A stretch of 47,739 nucleotides of DNA from Schwartzia sp. (in: firmicutes) (GCA_017383125.1 JAFNYY010000005.1:1-47739), one strand, 5' to 3'; positions 1 through 8,835 are shown, counted from the stretch's first letter. A program made the numbers and translations. Notes: generated by a model not told the origin, from the letters alone.

Positions 1-2
1 AA

Positions 3-131
3 TACGCTCTAAAGCATAAATCCCCGATATATGCCCTTGAAGCTTGCGCCCCACACGATACAACAAGGGCAATCGATTTCCTCATTTCCCTGATGGAGGC
101 TCTTCCGAAGCAAAACAAAAAAGAGCATTAA
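3..131 (+). CDS. C-terminal end of an unidentified protein (partial)
   Basis: An open frame enters from the left edge and runs 42 codons to TAA at 129-131. The peptide ends in a lysine-rich tail (PKQNKKEH). The stop codon lies inside the left arm of a rho-independent terminator, which supports this being a real gene end. The visible part is too short for me to assign a family. Confidence 0.45.
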   Translation, partial: YALKHKSPIYALEACAPHDTTRAIDFLISLMEALPKQNKKEH

Positions 132-170
132 ACCCTTCCTATTGTTGGAAAGATTTAATGCTCTTTTATT
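118..170 (+). terminator. Rho-independent terminator, probably bidirectional
   Basis: Perfect 14-bp arms (119-132 and 154-167, AAAAGAGCATTAAA and its complement) enclose a 21-base loop, with T-rich sequence after the stem on either strand. It ends the gene entering from the left and could also stop minus-strand transcripts arriving from 184-498. Confidence 0.75.
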
Positions 171-183
171 ATTTAGAAATCCT

Positions 184-267
184 TTAATCCAGTATCGCCC
201 CGACGCTGCCTATAAGCATGAACAGGATAAACAAGGCAATCCAGCACGCCGGCGATGCGATAATCAT
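184..267 (-). CDS. Possible 27-residue single-pass membrane peptide
   Basis: ATG at 267 begins a 27-codon frame that is almost wholly hydrophobic (around CWIALFILFMLIGSVGAIL) and would form one transmembrane helix. The ATG lies one base past the stop of the upstream minus-strand frame (269-271), which suggests translational coupling. There is no independent ribosome binding site. It is the last frame before the terminator at 118-170. Function unknown; a chance ORF is possible. Confidence 0.3.
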   Translation of the reverse strand: MIIASPACWIALFILFMLIGSVGAILD

Positions 268-268
268 T

Positions 269-448
269 CTAATCTACAGGGTCCCCATAGACATACACAT
301 CAAAGGCCACTACCCCACAGGAAATCAGGTTCGGCAGAAAAGCCAATACCAGAGCGAAGATTCCGGCCTTCACTGCTTGGTCGGCTGTATAGAAGCTCAC
401 CTTCACCGGCTCCAGCTTGCCGTCCAGCGCTTCAAAGAACACCGGCAC
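269..448 (-). CDS. Possible small membrane protein, start unclear
   Basis: This minus-strand frame ends at TAG 269-271. It reads like a protein: a polar N-terminal part (PVFFEALDGKLEPVKVSFY) followed by a hydrophobic stretch (AGIFALVLAFLPNLISCGVV). No ATG exists in frame; the GTG at 446-448 is the only plausible start I found, and it lacks a clear Shine-Dalgarno sequence. The open frame continues upstream into the 3' end of the transglycosylase gene. It probably belongs to the same transcript as the genes at 498-2625. Function unknown. Confidence 0.3.
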   Translation of the reverse strand: MPVFFEALDGKLEPVKVSFYTADQAVKAGIFALVLAFLPNLISCGVVAFDVYVYGDPVD

Positions 449-497
449 TTTCGCCGCATTGTCTGCCAGCTCCTTAGCCTCCCATATCCCCGATGCT

Positions 498-1184
498 TTA
501 CCGGTTGTCCTTTTTCTGCGATGAGTACAGCTTCCTGTAGCGTTCTCTGTCCGTCAGCACCTTTTTCACATAGTGCCTCGTTTCATCGTAGGGTATCTTG
601 TCCGCCTCAGCGAAGTGGTCGTCCCAGCCGTGGCTTTCCATCCAGTCATGAACCACTGTACTGCCGGCGTTATAGGCGGCCAGTGCCAGTGTCTCGTTGC
701 CCTCAAACAGCTCCAGCAGGTATGCGATATACCATGTGCCGTAACGGATGTTCAAATCCGGCTCCGACAGCCGCTCTTCCCGATAGTTCTTATCCTCCAG
801 CCTGCCGGCTATCCAGTCGGCCGTCTCCGGCATCAGCTGCATGAGTCCCTTCGCCCCGCGATGGGAGGAGACCCCCTGACGGAACTTGCTCTCGTTATTG
901 ATTATTGCAGCGACCAGATATTCATCCACCCCTCGCCGCTCTGCCTCCCGCTCGATAGTCAGATAGTAGGGGTATGGCGCGGAGCTGCGATACTGTCGCT
1001 CGAAAAAGGGCAGGTAGTACATATAGGCCCCGATACAGGCAGCCGCTATGAAGAAAATCAGAGCATACTTAAAAGAGCTCCATCTTTTCTGACGGCGCTT
1101 TTCCCGGCGGCCGGATCTTCCGGTGCCGGTCTTTTTTGTTTTCCTTTTTCCTCTGGTTTCCGATTCTCCCTTGGTCAAACGCAT
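498..1184 (-). CDS. Membrane-anchored lytic transglycosylase (Slt/MltE-type)
   Basis: 228 residues. After a basic N-terminus (about 1-35, many K/R) there is one membrane segment (about 40-58, FKYALIFFIAAACIGAYMYY). A goose-lysozyme/SLT-like domain follows at about 75-210. The catalytic glutamate sits in IINNESKFRQG, followed by the family motifs GLMQLMP and AYNAG. The enzyme would cleave the MurNAc-GlcNAc bond of peptidoglycan on the outer face of the cytoplasmic membrane. Its start overlaps the 3' end of coaE by 10 bases, so the two are one transcript. Family assignment is firm; the exact subfamily (MltE, Slt or phage-type) is not. Confidence 0.85.
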   Translation of the reverse strand: MRLTKGESETRGKRKTKKTGTGRSGRREKRRQKRWSSFKYALIFFIAAACIGAYMYYLPFFERQYRSSAPYPYYLTIEREAERRGVDEYLVAAIINNESKFRQGVSSHRGAKGLMQLMPETADWIAGRLEDKNYREERLSEPDLNIRYGTWYIAYLLELFEGNETLALAAYNAGSTVVHDWMESHGWDDHFAEADKIPYDETRHYVKKVLTDRERYRKLYSSQKKDNR

Positions 1185-1783
1185 TCAGCCGGGTTCAGCC
1201 TTTCCCACGCTGCCAGTACAAGCCTGCGTGTTTCCTCTATGGTTCCCGAATTATCTATTACTGTGTCAGCCCGCTTCGCTTTCTCTGTAAGTGACATCTG
1301 ACTGTTTATTCTGTCCCTTGCCAGCTTCTCGGGCAGACCGTTCCGCTTTATGAGCCGGTCAAGCTGTACCTCAGATGATACGGACACGACCCATACCTTA
1401 TCGCAGATATCGTCCCAGCCCACCTCGTAAAGCAGGGGAACGTCGATTACGGCGATGGCCGCACCTTCCTCTGCCAGCTTCTTCAGGCGTTCTTCCATTT
1501 CCCCTTTTATTATGGGGTGCGTGGTGCTGTCCATCCAGCGGCGTTCTTCCTTGTCCCGAAATACCACTTCGCCGATACCGGCCCGGTTCAGGGAGCCGTC
1601 CTCCAGCAGCGCTGTCGCCGCCCCGAAATGCTCTACAAAGGCATTGTAGAGAGGCTGTCCTTTATCTGCCAGAGCAATGGCGATAGCATCCGCATCCACG
1701 ATGGGTGCCCCCAGCTCCTGCAAGTAGCTTGATACGGTAGATTTTCCGCAGGCAATACCTCCGGTAAGACCCAAAATAATCAT
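1175..1783 (-). CDS. coaE: Dephospho-CoA kinase
   Basis: The last step of coenzyme A synthesis: ATP phosphorylates the 3'-OH of dephospho-CoA. The P-loop is at the N-terminus (GLTGGIACGKST), followed by the conserved VDADAIA segment and the DVPLLYE motif near residue 110. I chose ATG 1783, giving 202 residues, because GGAGA lies just upstream and GLTGG should begin a few residues in; a longer frame to 1816 adds an unrelated extension. The gene follows mutM by 11 bases and overlaps the transglycosylase gene. The polA, mutM, coaE order is common in Firmicutes. Confidence 0.95.
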   Translation of the reverse strand: MIILGLTGGIACGKSTVSSYLQELGAPIVDADAIAIALADKGQPLYNAFVEHFGAATALLEDGSLNRAGIGEVVFRDKEERRWMDSTTHPIIKGEMEERLKKLAEEGAAIAVIDVPLLYEVGWDDICDKVWVVSVSSEVQLDRLIKRNGLPEKLARDRINSQMSLTEKAKRADTVIDNSGTIEETRRLVLAAWERLNPAECV

Positions 1784-1794
1784 TATATTCTCTC

Positions 1795-2625
1795 CTACTT
1801 CTGACACCGGGGACAAAAGTGTGCGCTGCGCCCACCGATAACCAGCCGCTGTATAGCTGTACCGCAGCCCTTGCAGGGTTTGCCGGTACGCTGATAGGCA
1901 TTGAGATTTTCCTGATGATGGCCGCTCTCGCCGTGAGCGTCCCGATAATCGCTGAAGGTCGTCCCTCCATCGGCAATGCCGTCACCGATTACTTTATTTA
2001 CCGCCTTATACAGCCGGTGAATTTCTTTATCGCTGAGGGTCTTTGCCTTTCTTTCCGGATGAATCCCCGCCAGAAAGAGTGCCTCATCCGCATAAATATT
2101 TCCCAGTCCGGCAATGGCAGATTGGTCTAGTAATAGACTTTTTATCTTCGTCTGCCGGGCGGACAAATAATTCTTCAGATATTCCTCGGTAAAAGCCTCG
2201 GTCAATGGTTCCGGTCCAAGGGTATGAAGCCCCTTTATCAAAGGAATTTCTGCTGGTGTCACCAGGTACAGCGCACCAAGTGTCCGCAAATCCGCAAAGA
2301 GCAGCGCGCTGCCATTGTCGAGGGACAGCGCCAGTCTCGTGTATTTCCTGTCGGTGGAGCCATCCGCGCTGAAATAGAGCTGGCCGGTCATCCGCAGGTG
2401 GACAATGAAAATATCGCCGGCTCCGTCAAGCTGAAAGCAGAGATATTTCCCCCTCCGGGAGAGACTCTCTACTCTGCGTCCTTCCAGTCGGCTCACGAAA
2501 TTCGCTGCATCCGCCGGCACCTTAACCAACCTGTCCAGCCGCAAATCTACCTTTGTTATTCTCCGCCCCTCGATGTGAGGGGCGAGGGTTTTTCTTATTG
2601 TTTCTACTTCCGGCATTTCCGGCAT
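1795..2625 (-). CDS. mutM: Formamidopyrimidine-DNA glycosylase
   Basis: Base-excision repair enzyme that removes 8-oxoguanine and formamidopyrimidines and nicks the DNA. The mature N-terminus is canonical (M-PEMPEVET): Pro2 is the Schiff-base nucleophile and Glu3 the general acid. The C-terminus carries the four-cysteine zinc finger (CKGCG...CPRC). 276 residues is normal for the family. GAGGG precedes the ATG by seven bases. It probably heads an operon with coaE and the transglycosylase. A 426-base gap separates it from polA. Confidence 0.96.
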   Translation of the reverse strand: MPEMPEVETIRKTLAPHIEGRRITKVDLRLDRLVKVPADAANFVSRLEGRRVESLSRRGKYLCFQLDGAGDIFIVHLRMTGQLYFSADGSTDRKYTRLALSLDNGSALLFADLRTLGALYLVTPAEIPLIKGLHTLGPEPLTEAFTEEYLKNYLSARQTKIKSLLLDQSAIAGLGNIYADEALFLAGIHPERKAKTLSDKEIHRLYKAVNKVIGDGIADGGTTFSDYRDAHGESGHHQENLNAYQRTGKPCKGCGTAIQRLVIGGRSAHFCPRCQK

Positions 2626-2678
2626 ATTGTCACCCTCTTTAATGGTTATAGTTGCAAATAATGCCTGTAAGAAAACCG

Positions 2679-2755
2679 TTTATCTACGCCGGTACTTAGC
2701 GAACTGCGAATAAGCATATAAAGCAGGAGCTTAGCACCGTTGCGTAGATAACCGA
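2679..2755. repeat. Imperfect long inverted repeat (possible structured RNA or element end)
   Basis: The sequence around GTTTATCTACGCC near 2681 is mirrored by GCGTAGATAAC near 2741, with further short matches (CTTAGC, GCGAATAAGC, TTATTCGC) in and just beyond the loop. It lies in the polA-mutM gap and could be a hairpin in the mutM leader or a palindromic intergenic element. No RNA family recognised. Confidence 0.3.
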
Positions 2756-2865
2756 ATGAAAATGTGTTTTCGTCAGGCTTTATTCGCAACTTATGTTTAT
2801 TCGGCTCAAAAAATCTTCCGCTCTGATAATGTTTGTTGGAACGCTACCAGTCTTTGCCAGCATGT

Positions 2866-2986
2866 CACCCCTCCGGCCTCGCTTAGCTCGGCCACCTCCC
2901 CTAGAGGGGAGGCTGGATTGCCGTCAACCCATAGGACTCCCCTTCAGGGGAGCTGACACCGAAGGCGGCTGAGGGGTAAAAATCCG
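2866..2986. repeat. Palindromic GC-rich intergenic repeat
   Basis: This begins ACCCCTCCGGC and ends GGCTGAGGGGT, so its ends are inverted copies of each other. Inside are two smaller hairpins, CTCCCCTAGAGGGGAG and CTCCCCTTCAGGGGAG. Related pieces occur near 7786-7985, 11750-11797 and 21483-21535. It resembles short non-coding mobile repeats (MITE/REP-like) and has no reading frame of its own. It fills most of the gap between polA and mutM. Confidence 0.6.
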
Positions 2987-3051
2987 CAGAAGCGGGATTG
3001 ACAGATTCCATGAATTAGGCTGCATCAAGTCTGTAGTGAAACTATTCTTCC

Positions 3052-5520
3052 TTACTTCGCCTCTGCCCAATTCTCTCCGAAGCTTACATCTACCGGCAAA
3101 GGCACCTTAAGCTGTACCACATTTTCCATAGCTTCCCGGATTACCTCTTCCACGATTTCCTTCTCAGCCGCCGGCACCTCCAGCACCAGTTCGTCATGCA
3201 CCTGCAGAAGCAGGCGGCTCTTTAATCCCTTTTCCTTTATCGCCTTATGGGCGGCAATCATGGCCAGCTTTATTACATCTGCCGCCGTCCCCTGTATAGG
3301 CGTATTCATTGCCATACGCTCTGCATTGCTGCGGCGGTTGAAATTGTTGCTGTGTATTTCCGGCAAATCCCTCTGCCGGCCGAAAGCGGTCTCCACCCGT
3401 CCGTTCTTGTGGGCAGCCTCGACTGTTTCATCAAGAAACCTCTTTATCCCCGGACACTTGGCAAAATACTGCTCAATATAGGCGGCGGCCTCCTTACGGC
3501 TGCAGCCGATACTTCTGGCAAGACCGAAGTCGCTGATGCCGTACACTATACCGAAGTTTACCGCCTTGGCCCGGCTCCGTTCCCCGGCAGTGACTTCTTC
3601 AATTTTCTTGCCAAAAACCTCTGCCGCAGTACGGGCGTGTATATCCTCGCCGCTGTTAAAGGCCGCCAGAAATCCCTCGTCCTCCGACAGATGCGCCAAT
3701 ATACGCAGCTCTATCTGCGAATAGTCTGCCGACATCAGCAGATCATATCCGGCTGCTTTGTCCGGTCTGAACAATCGACGAATTTCCTTGCCGTCCTCGG
3801 TGCGTACAGGGATGTTCTGCAGATTCGGTGCTGTACTGGACAGTCGGCCTGTGGCCGCTACCGTCTGATTAAAGGTAGTATGGATTCTCCCATCCGCTCC
3901 TATAAGCGGCTCCAGTCCGTCAAGATAGGTGGACTTCAGTTTTGCCCAATGACGGAAGGTGAGGATTTTTTCAATAATCGGATGGAAAGGAGCAAGATTT
4001 TCCAATACGTCCACACTGGTAGAATAGCCTGTCTTCGTCTTCTTCTCCGCCGGCAAGCCCAGCTTCTCAAAAAGCACCTCGCCGAGCTGCTTGGGAGAGT
4101 TGATGTTGAAGCTTCCCCCCGCCAGCTCGTATATCTCAGCCTGCAGTCTGTCCAGTCTTTCCGCTGCGGCTATACTGCCGGCCCTCAGAGCCTCACGGTC
4201 TATCATTATACCGGCCTTTTCCATCTCTGCCAGTACCCCTGTAAGCGGACGCTCCATCGTTTTATATACATCCCACAGCCGTGAAGACTTGTCCCCATCT
4301 GCTGCGGTGAGCCGTTCATAAATTGCTCCCCCCAGTTTCTGCTGCAGCTCCGCCATATCCCCATGGACACCATAGCGAGCCGCCAGCCGCTCCGGACTGT
4401 AATCTCCCTCGTTGGGATTTACGAGATATGCCCCCAGCGTCAGGTCCAGAACATCCTCCACTTCCAGCCTCTCAGCTTCCTCCGGATTTTCGTGGTACAG
4501 CTTCTTCAAATCGTAGACCACCGGCACCGGACAGGGAGGATACTCATTCTGCCCGAAGAGGTCGGCACCCATATCATCCTCGGCTCCGCTGTCAAAAAGG
4601 CTGCCTGCGGACTTTGCTTCCTTCTGTGCCTTAATCTCTGCGGCATATTGTCTGGCAAAGCTCTTCCCTACCGCATTGAGTCCGTACCTGCGGCAGAAGG
4701 CTTCCATCATGTCCCCCTTTGGCTTGATGGTCAGCTCGTCAAAATCCTTAAATATCTCTGCCATGGGTACATCCCGGACAATCGTGGCCAGCTGTTTGCT
4801 GAGTCTTGCCTGTTCCTCATGACCCCTGAGATTCTCCTGCAGCTTCTTGCCCTTTACCTCCGGAATATGGGCCAGCACATTCTCTACCGTACCGTATTCC
4901 TGCAGAAGCTTCAGCGCCGTCTTCTGCCCTACACCGGGAACACCGGGAATATTATCGGAGCTGTCACCCATCAGGCCCTTCAGGTCAATGAGAGCGACAG
5001 GCTTCAAGCCGCCGTATTCCTCCGCAAATACAGATTCGTCGTAGGTAACTGTATCGGAGATCCCGCGCTTCGTATAAATAACCTTCACCCGATCGCCAAT
5101 GAGCTGGAGAGAGTCACGGTCGCCGGTCACAACACAGGTTTCTATCTCGCCGCTGTCCTCTGCCCGCTTGGACAGGGTGCCGAGTATATCGTCCGCCTCG
5201 TAGTCATCAAGCTCAAGAAAGCTGATGCCCCACGCCTTCATCATTTCTTCAAGTATCGGCACCTGACACTTGAATTCGTCAGGGGTTGCCCCACGGGTAC
5301 CCTTGTACTCCGGGAAAAGTCTGGTACGGAAGGTCTGACGGCTCTTGTCAAAGGCCACCGCCATCATGTCAGGCTGATGCTCCTTGATTATTCGCAGGAG
5401 CATATTGGCAAAGCCGGTTACGGCATTGGTATATTCACCGCCGGGGCCGGTAAGGAGCGGTAATGCGTAAAAGGCTCGGAACAGCAGGCTGCTGCCATCC
5501 AAAAGAAACAGCTTTTTCAT
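3052..5520 (-). CDS. polA: DNA polymerase I
   Basis: Gap-filling and Okazaki-primer-removal polymerase. 822 residues, using ATG 5520 so the protein starts MKKLFLLDGSSLLFRA; the frame reaches GTG 5532 but that would overlap the AAGGA signal. The N-terminal 5'-3' exonuclease (about 1-290) has the usual acidic clusters (DYEADDILG, GDSSDNIPG). The middle domain is short and lacks proofreading carboxylate motifs, as in many Firmicute Pol I enzymes. The polymerase domain has motif A (SADYSQIELR), motif B (RSRAKAVNFGIVYG) and motif C (VHDELVLEV). Family identity is certain. Confidence 0.97.
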   Translation of the reverse strand: MKKLFLLDGSSLLFRAFYALPLLTGPGGEYTNAVTGFANMLLRIIKEHQPDMMAVAFDKSRQTFRTRLFPEYKGTRGATPDEFKCQVPILEEMMKAWGISFLELDDYEADDILGTLSKRAEDSGEIETCVVTGDRDSLQLIGDRVKVIYTKRGISDTVTYDESVFAEEYGGLKPVALIDLKGLMGDSSDNIPGVPGVGQKTALKLLQEYGTVENVLAHIPEVKGKKLQENLRGHEEQARLSKQLATIVRDVPMAEIFKDFDELTIKPKGDMMEAFCRRYGLNAVGKSFARQYAAEIKAQKEAKSAGSLFDSGAEDDMGADLFGQNEYPPCPVPVVYDLKKLYHENPEEAERLEVEDVLDLTLGAYLVNPNEGDYSPERLAARYGVHGDMAELQQKLGGAIYERLTAADGDKSSRLWDVYKTMERPLTGVLAEMEKAGIMIDREALRAGSIAAAERLDRLQAEIYELAGGSFNINSPKQLGEVLFEKLGLPAEKKTKTGYSTSVDVLENLAPFHPIIEKILTFRHWAKLKSTYLDGLEPLIGADGRIHTTFNQTVAATGRLSSTAPNLQNIPVRTEDGKEIRRLFRPDKAAGYDLLMSADYSQIELRILAHLSEDEGFLAAFNSGEDIHARTAAEVFGKKIEEVTAGERSRAKAVNFGIVYGISDFGLARSIGCSRKEAAAYIEQYFAKCPGIKRFLDETVEAAHKNGRVETAFGRQRDLPEIHSNNFNRRSNAERMAMNTPIQGTAADVIKLAMIAAHKAIKEKGLKSRLLLQVHDELVLEVPAAEKEIVEEVIREAMENVVQLKVPLPVDVSFGENWAEAK

Positions 5521-5640
5521 CTCTATCACCATCCTTGTAAGAGATTACACTACAATTATTTAATTATACCACAACAATCTCATTATTCTTAGAAAAATAT
5601 CACATTTAGAGTAACGGATGAGGCGTGGCTCTTTAAGACA

Positions 5641-5690
5641 AATTAAACGGGACCATATCACAGGAATATGCCTGTAAACTGGTCCCGTTG
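5641..5690 (-). terminator. Terminator of the pepD-acetyltransferase unit
   Basis: Arms AACGGGACCA (5646-5655) and TGGTCCCGTT (5680-5689), with an inner hairpin CAGG/CCTG. On the minus strand the stem is followed by a T-rich run, so it ends transcripts coming from 5756-7759. Confidence 0.75.
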
Positions 5691-5755
5691 TTCATCTCTT
5701 GGGTCTTTCTATCGTATTTACTGTAAGCCCTGTTTCATCAGCGGGCCCTTCCGGC

Positions 5756-6262
5756 TCAAAACATCAGCCGCATCTGATGCCACAGAGTTCCCCCGTGGCG
5801 GCAGTCGGAAATCCCTTCATCAACTGCTCCGAAGGTAGCAAAATACGGCACCCGGTGCTCCTTACAGATAAACACCATGCCGGCAAAGCATCCCCTCTGC
5901 CGCAGCTCATTCAAAGCATACTCCAGCAGCCTTCTGGCAGCGTCCTGCTTCCTGTAGGCGGGGGCAATGTCTATGCTTATCCCCATTACCCAGGGGCCCT
6001 CGGGCTTACAGAGGGAAAAATCGGTAAAAACCTCTTCGGTGTACTCTTCCTGCTCTGTGGGCATTCCGTTGAAAAATCCGATTATTTCTCCTGTACCTTT
6101 ATCCACCGCTACCCAGAAGAATTCCGGACAGGTCTTTGCCCGGCAGTAGATTGTTTCCGTGCTGTCCTGCTCCGCTTTCGGGAAGCACATGTCCTCTATT
6201 GCATAGACCGCCTGCATTTCCGCCGCATTGTCTATATCTATATGTCTGATTTCAATATCCAT
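5756..6262 (-). CDS. GNAT-family N-acetyltransferase
   Basis: 168 residues, one GNAT fold. The acetyl-CoA-binding motif A region is visible as MGISIDIAPAYRKQDAARRL (about residues 95-115), with the usual R/Q-x-x-A-x-R-L pattern, preceded by strand FWVAVDKGTGEIIGFFNG. The substrate (small molecule or protein N-terminus) cannot be read. It follows pepD by 30 bases and is likely co-transcribed with it. GAGG lies upstream of the ATG. Confidence 0.85.
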   Translation of the reverse strand: MDIEIRHIDIDNAAEMQAVYAIEDMCFPKAEQDSTETIYCRAKTCPEFFWVAVDKGTGEIIGFFNGMPTEQEEYTEEVFTDFSLCKPEGPWVMGISIDIAPAYRKQDAARRLLEYALNELRQRGCFAGMVFICKEHRVPYFATFGAVDEGISDCRHGGTLWHQMRLMF

Positions 6263-6292
6263 AAAGACCTCATTCCCTAAGTGAATCTGTGT

Positions 6293-7759
6293 TCATAGCT
6301 CTTCAATAGTCCCGGCTATGAGCTTTACCTCTGTCGGTATGGTATTCAGTTCAAGGGTTTCTCTCGGACTATGAATGTCCCTTGTGGTCACGCCGATAGA
6401 CACAATATCCAGCTCCGGTGCTTTCTGTGCATGGAAGCCGCACTCCAGTCCGGCGTGGATTGCCCCTACCTTCATGGGTGAGCTGTTCTGCTCCTGATAT
6501 ACCCTGTTCATGACTTCCGCCAGCCGACTGTTTGCCCGGGGTGCCCAGCCGGGAGCAGGTGCCTCCGCCTCCATCTGCCAGCCGGTGGCTGCCGCCAGCA
6601 GCGCTCCGCTCATGCGGAACTCCGCCAGACGCTCATCTATGGAGGAACGGGGGAAGAATATCACACGGGCCTTGCCGCCGTTCTCCGCCTCCGGCCAAAT
6701 CACCTGACCGATATTTGCCGAGGACTCTACCAGTCCCGGCACCACCGTTGACATACTGTAGACTCCGGTGTGAAGATTGGTAATCAGCTCAATAAGAGCC
6801 AGGGTATCCTCTGCCCCGGCAACCGCCGTCGGGCGCTTTGCTGCCGCCACGGTCACTATTCCTCTGTTATCTGCTGGATAGAGAGTCTTCAGCTTCTGCG
6901 TCACCTGCGCAGCGATTCTCCGCAGTTCGCCCTCGGATGCCGCCGCCACAATAACTGCGGAAGCCTCATCGGGTATAGCGTTGCGGGCATGACCGCCCCG
7001 GAAGGAGGCCAGCCGGTAGTCGACAGCCGCCGCTGCCAGCTCTGTAAGGAAGAACGCCAGAACCCGGATAGCATTTGCTCGGCCAAGCCCTATACACTCG
7101 CCGGAGTGCCCGCCCATAAATCCCGAAAGCTTCACCTCATAGGCGGATCCTTCCTCCGGCCCGATTTCCTCGAAGGAAATCTCTCGCAGGAAATCCATAC
7201 CGATACTTCCGGCACTTCCGATGGTAAGCTCGTCGATATTCTCTGAATCGCAGTTTATCAGATACGGAGCATCTGCAAGCCATTCGGCTGCCAATGCCCC
7301 TGCTCCGGTCATTCCTGATTCCTCATCTACGGTAATAATTGCCCGAATCGGCCCGTGCTTAAATTCATCCCGATGCTTGAATAAATAGAGAATAATGGAG
7401 ATACCGGTACCGTCATCGCTGCCAAGACTTGTACCATCGGCGGTAAGTGTGTCCTCCCCCCGAATGAGCTTTATAGGATCGGTCAGCGGGTCAAAAACCT
7501 TTCCCGGCTCCGCCACGCAGACCATATCCATGTGACTCTGGAGAATTACTCGCGGCATATCCTCGCAGCCTGCGGAGGCCGCCACATCGGCAGCAAGGTT
7601 TCCTGTCTCATCGCGGCGAGCTTCCGCCCCAAGCTGACGAAAACGATTTTCCAGATAGTCCCCTACCGCCTTCTCATGTCCGGAGGGACGGGGAATCTTT
7701 GCCAGCTCTGCAAATTCTTCAATAACTTCGTCAATTATTTCTGCGTTATTCCAGTTCAT
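6293..7759 (-). CDS. pepD: Cytosolic aminoacyl-histidine dipeptidase (PepD, M20 family)
   Basis: Zinc dipeptidase of the M20C group that splits Xaa-His and other dipeptides. Metal-site motifs appear in order: QSHMDMVC (about residue 80), GSDDGTG (about 115) and the catalytic glutamates in DEESGMTGA (about 148). HAGLECG near the C-terminus is also typical. 488 residues matches the family. I chose ATG 7759, preceded by AAGGAG at 10 bases; the longer frame to 7828 has no comparable signal. First gene of a two-gene unit with the acetyltransferase. Confidence 0.93.
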   Translation of the reverse strand: MNWNNAEIIDEVIEEFAELAKIPRPSGHEKAVGDYLENRFRQLGAEARRDETGNLAADVAASAGCEDMPRVILQSHMDMVCVAEPGKVFDPLTDPIKLIRGEDTLTADGTSLGSDDGTGISIILYLFKHRDEFKHGPIRAIITVDEESGMTGAGALAAEWLADAPYLINCDSENIDELTIGSAGSIGMDFLREISFEEIGPEEGSAYEVKLSGFMGGHSGECIGLGRANAIRVLAFFLTELAAAAVDYRLASFRGGHARNAIPDEASAVIVAAASEGELRRIAAQVTQKLKTLYPADNRGIVTVAAAKRPTAVAGAEDTLALIELITNLHTGVYSMSTVVPGLVESSANIGQVIWPEAENGGKARVIFFPRSSIDERLAEFRMSGALLAAATGWQMEAEAPAPGWAPRANSRLAEVMNRVYQEQNSSPMKVGAIHAGLECGFHAQKAPELDIVSIGVTTRDIHSPRETLELNTIPTEVKLIAGTIEEL

Positions 7760-7785
7760 TATGATTACACTCCTTTTTAACCCTT

Positions 7786-7985
7786 CCGCCCTTCGGGCAC
7801 CTCCTACAAGCCTGCTAAGCTCGTCCATCGCTTCGCTGGGATATCACTAAGCAGTTTGCTTGACTCGCACTATATTCGCAAGCTCATTAAGTGCTCATGC
7901 GCACCTTTCAGGGGAGGCTATGAGACGGATTTGCCATTATACTTCGCCGATCGCTAACGCGGCCCCCTCCAAAGGAGAGGGTCAT
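7786..7985. repeat. GC-rich intergenic repeat, composite
   Basis: It begins AACCCTTCCGCCCTTCGGG and ends with CCCCCTCCAAAGGAGAGGG; an internal TTTCAGGGGAGGCT matches the 2866-2986 element. The middle (GCTAAGC, GCTTCGC, ATTCGC hairpins) looks like a longer or rearranged family member. The pepD-sepF gap otherwise holds only a terminator and a short palindrome. Confidence 0.5.
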
Positions 7986-7994
7986 TAAACCGGC

Positions 7995-8032
7995 TAATAA
8001 AAAAGAGGGTGCTGCCTCCGGCAACACCCTCG
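7995..8032 (-). terminator. Terminator downstream of sepF
   Basis: Arms GAGGGTG and CACCCTC with inner GCC/GGC pairs (8005-8031), followed on the minus strand by a run of T. It lies about 220 bases past the sepF stop; nothing convincing is encoded in between. Confidence 0.75.
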
Positions 8033-8081
8033 TAAATATCTTTTTATATCCGGCAATCACATTTCACGCAATTCACAATCA

Positions 8082-8095
8082 AAGTGATATCACTT
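8082..8095. other. Perfect 14-bp palindrome AAGTGATATCACTT
   Basis: A perfect palindrome between the sepF stop and its terminator, with more TCAC/ATCAC repeats on both sides (8056-8115). It could be a regulator site or an RNA hairpin; no partner is identified. Confidence 0.3.
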
Positions 8096-8253
8096 GGGAG
8101 TCAACAGTAATATCACATTTTTGAGGGGTTCAAAAAACATACCTCAAGCCAACCCTACATTTCTTGTGGTTTCTGACTTTCCAGCAACACAAGATGTTGT
8201 GGTTGGGTGCCGAGACGCCCCGGCTGTATATTATGCTTTCATCGAGTTTCTTA

Positions 8254-8715
8254 TTACCGGCGATCCTCTACCTTTATAGAAGAAGGAACATAAAGAATGA
8301 GACCGGCAGAAACCATGGTGACATCGCCACCCAGTACATAGCAGGCACCGTTGAGGAAGTCGAAGATGCGCTGCTGCTCACGGGCATCAGTACGCTCAAA
8401 GTTTACGATTACAGCCTGCTTGCTCTTGATGGCATCAGCGATTGCTGCAGCGTCCTCAAACTTCACCGGAGTGAATACTGCAACCTTCATTTCAGGAGCA
8501 GCAAAGGCGGGATTGGTGTGTACAGTCAGCTCAGGACGATGGCTGACCGGCTGCGGATCAGTGATGAAGATCGGAGCTCCGTTGGCTATCCGGCGAACCT
8601 CTGCACGCTGTGTAGCAGTGTCAGCCTTCTTGTCGGCAACCTGAAGATTTTCCTCCTCCTCGTAAATTTCCTCCTGGGGCATTACCCAGTTGGTCACTCT
8701 GTCCAAAAGACCCAT
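8254..8715 (-). CDS. sepF: Cell division protein SepF
   Basis: SepF binds FtsZ and the membrane and helps form the septum in Gram-positive-lineage bacteria. From ATG 8715 it is 153 residues: an N-terminal membrane-targeting helix (MGLLDRVTNWVMP), an acidic linker (YEEEENLQ), and the C-terminal SepF domain (about 70-150). That domain contains DAAAIADAIKSKQAVIVNF and RIFDFLNGACYVLGG. GGAGG lies nine bases before the ATG; a longer frame to 8766 lacks support. It has its own promoter at 8806-8835. Confidence 0.95.
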   Translation of the reverse strand: MGLLDRVTNWVMPQEEIYEEEENLQVADKKADTATQRAEVRRIANGAPIFITDPQPVSHRPELTVHTNPAFAAPEMKVAVFTPVKFEDAAAIADAIKSKQAVIVNFERTDAREQQRIFDFLNGACYVLGGDVTMVSAGLILYVPSSIKVEDRR

Positions 8716-8805
8716 GATGAAAATCCTCCCATGTTTAATTGTGAATGTGTGCGTGATTGTCGGCATCTAATCTTTTTGATAAGAAGCCATATTCTCACAA
8801 TTCGT

Positions 8806-8835
8806 TTTATACAGGAAAATTCCTGCTAATTGCAA
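8806..8835 (-). promoter_or_regulatory. Sigma-70 promoter for sepF
   Basis: On the minus strand TTGCAA (8830-8835) and TATAAA (8806-8811) are separated by 18 bases. The sepF start lies about 90 bases downstream. Confidence 0.6.

Noticed and set aside
8094-8279. 61-codon plus-strand ORF after sepF
   Set aside because: No ribosome binding site; it runs into the sepF 3' end on the other strand and looks like random intergenic sequence.
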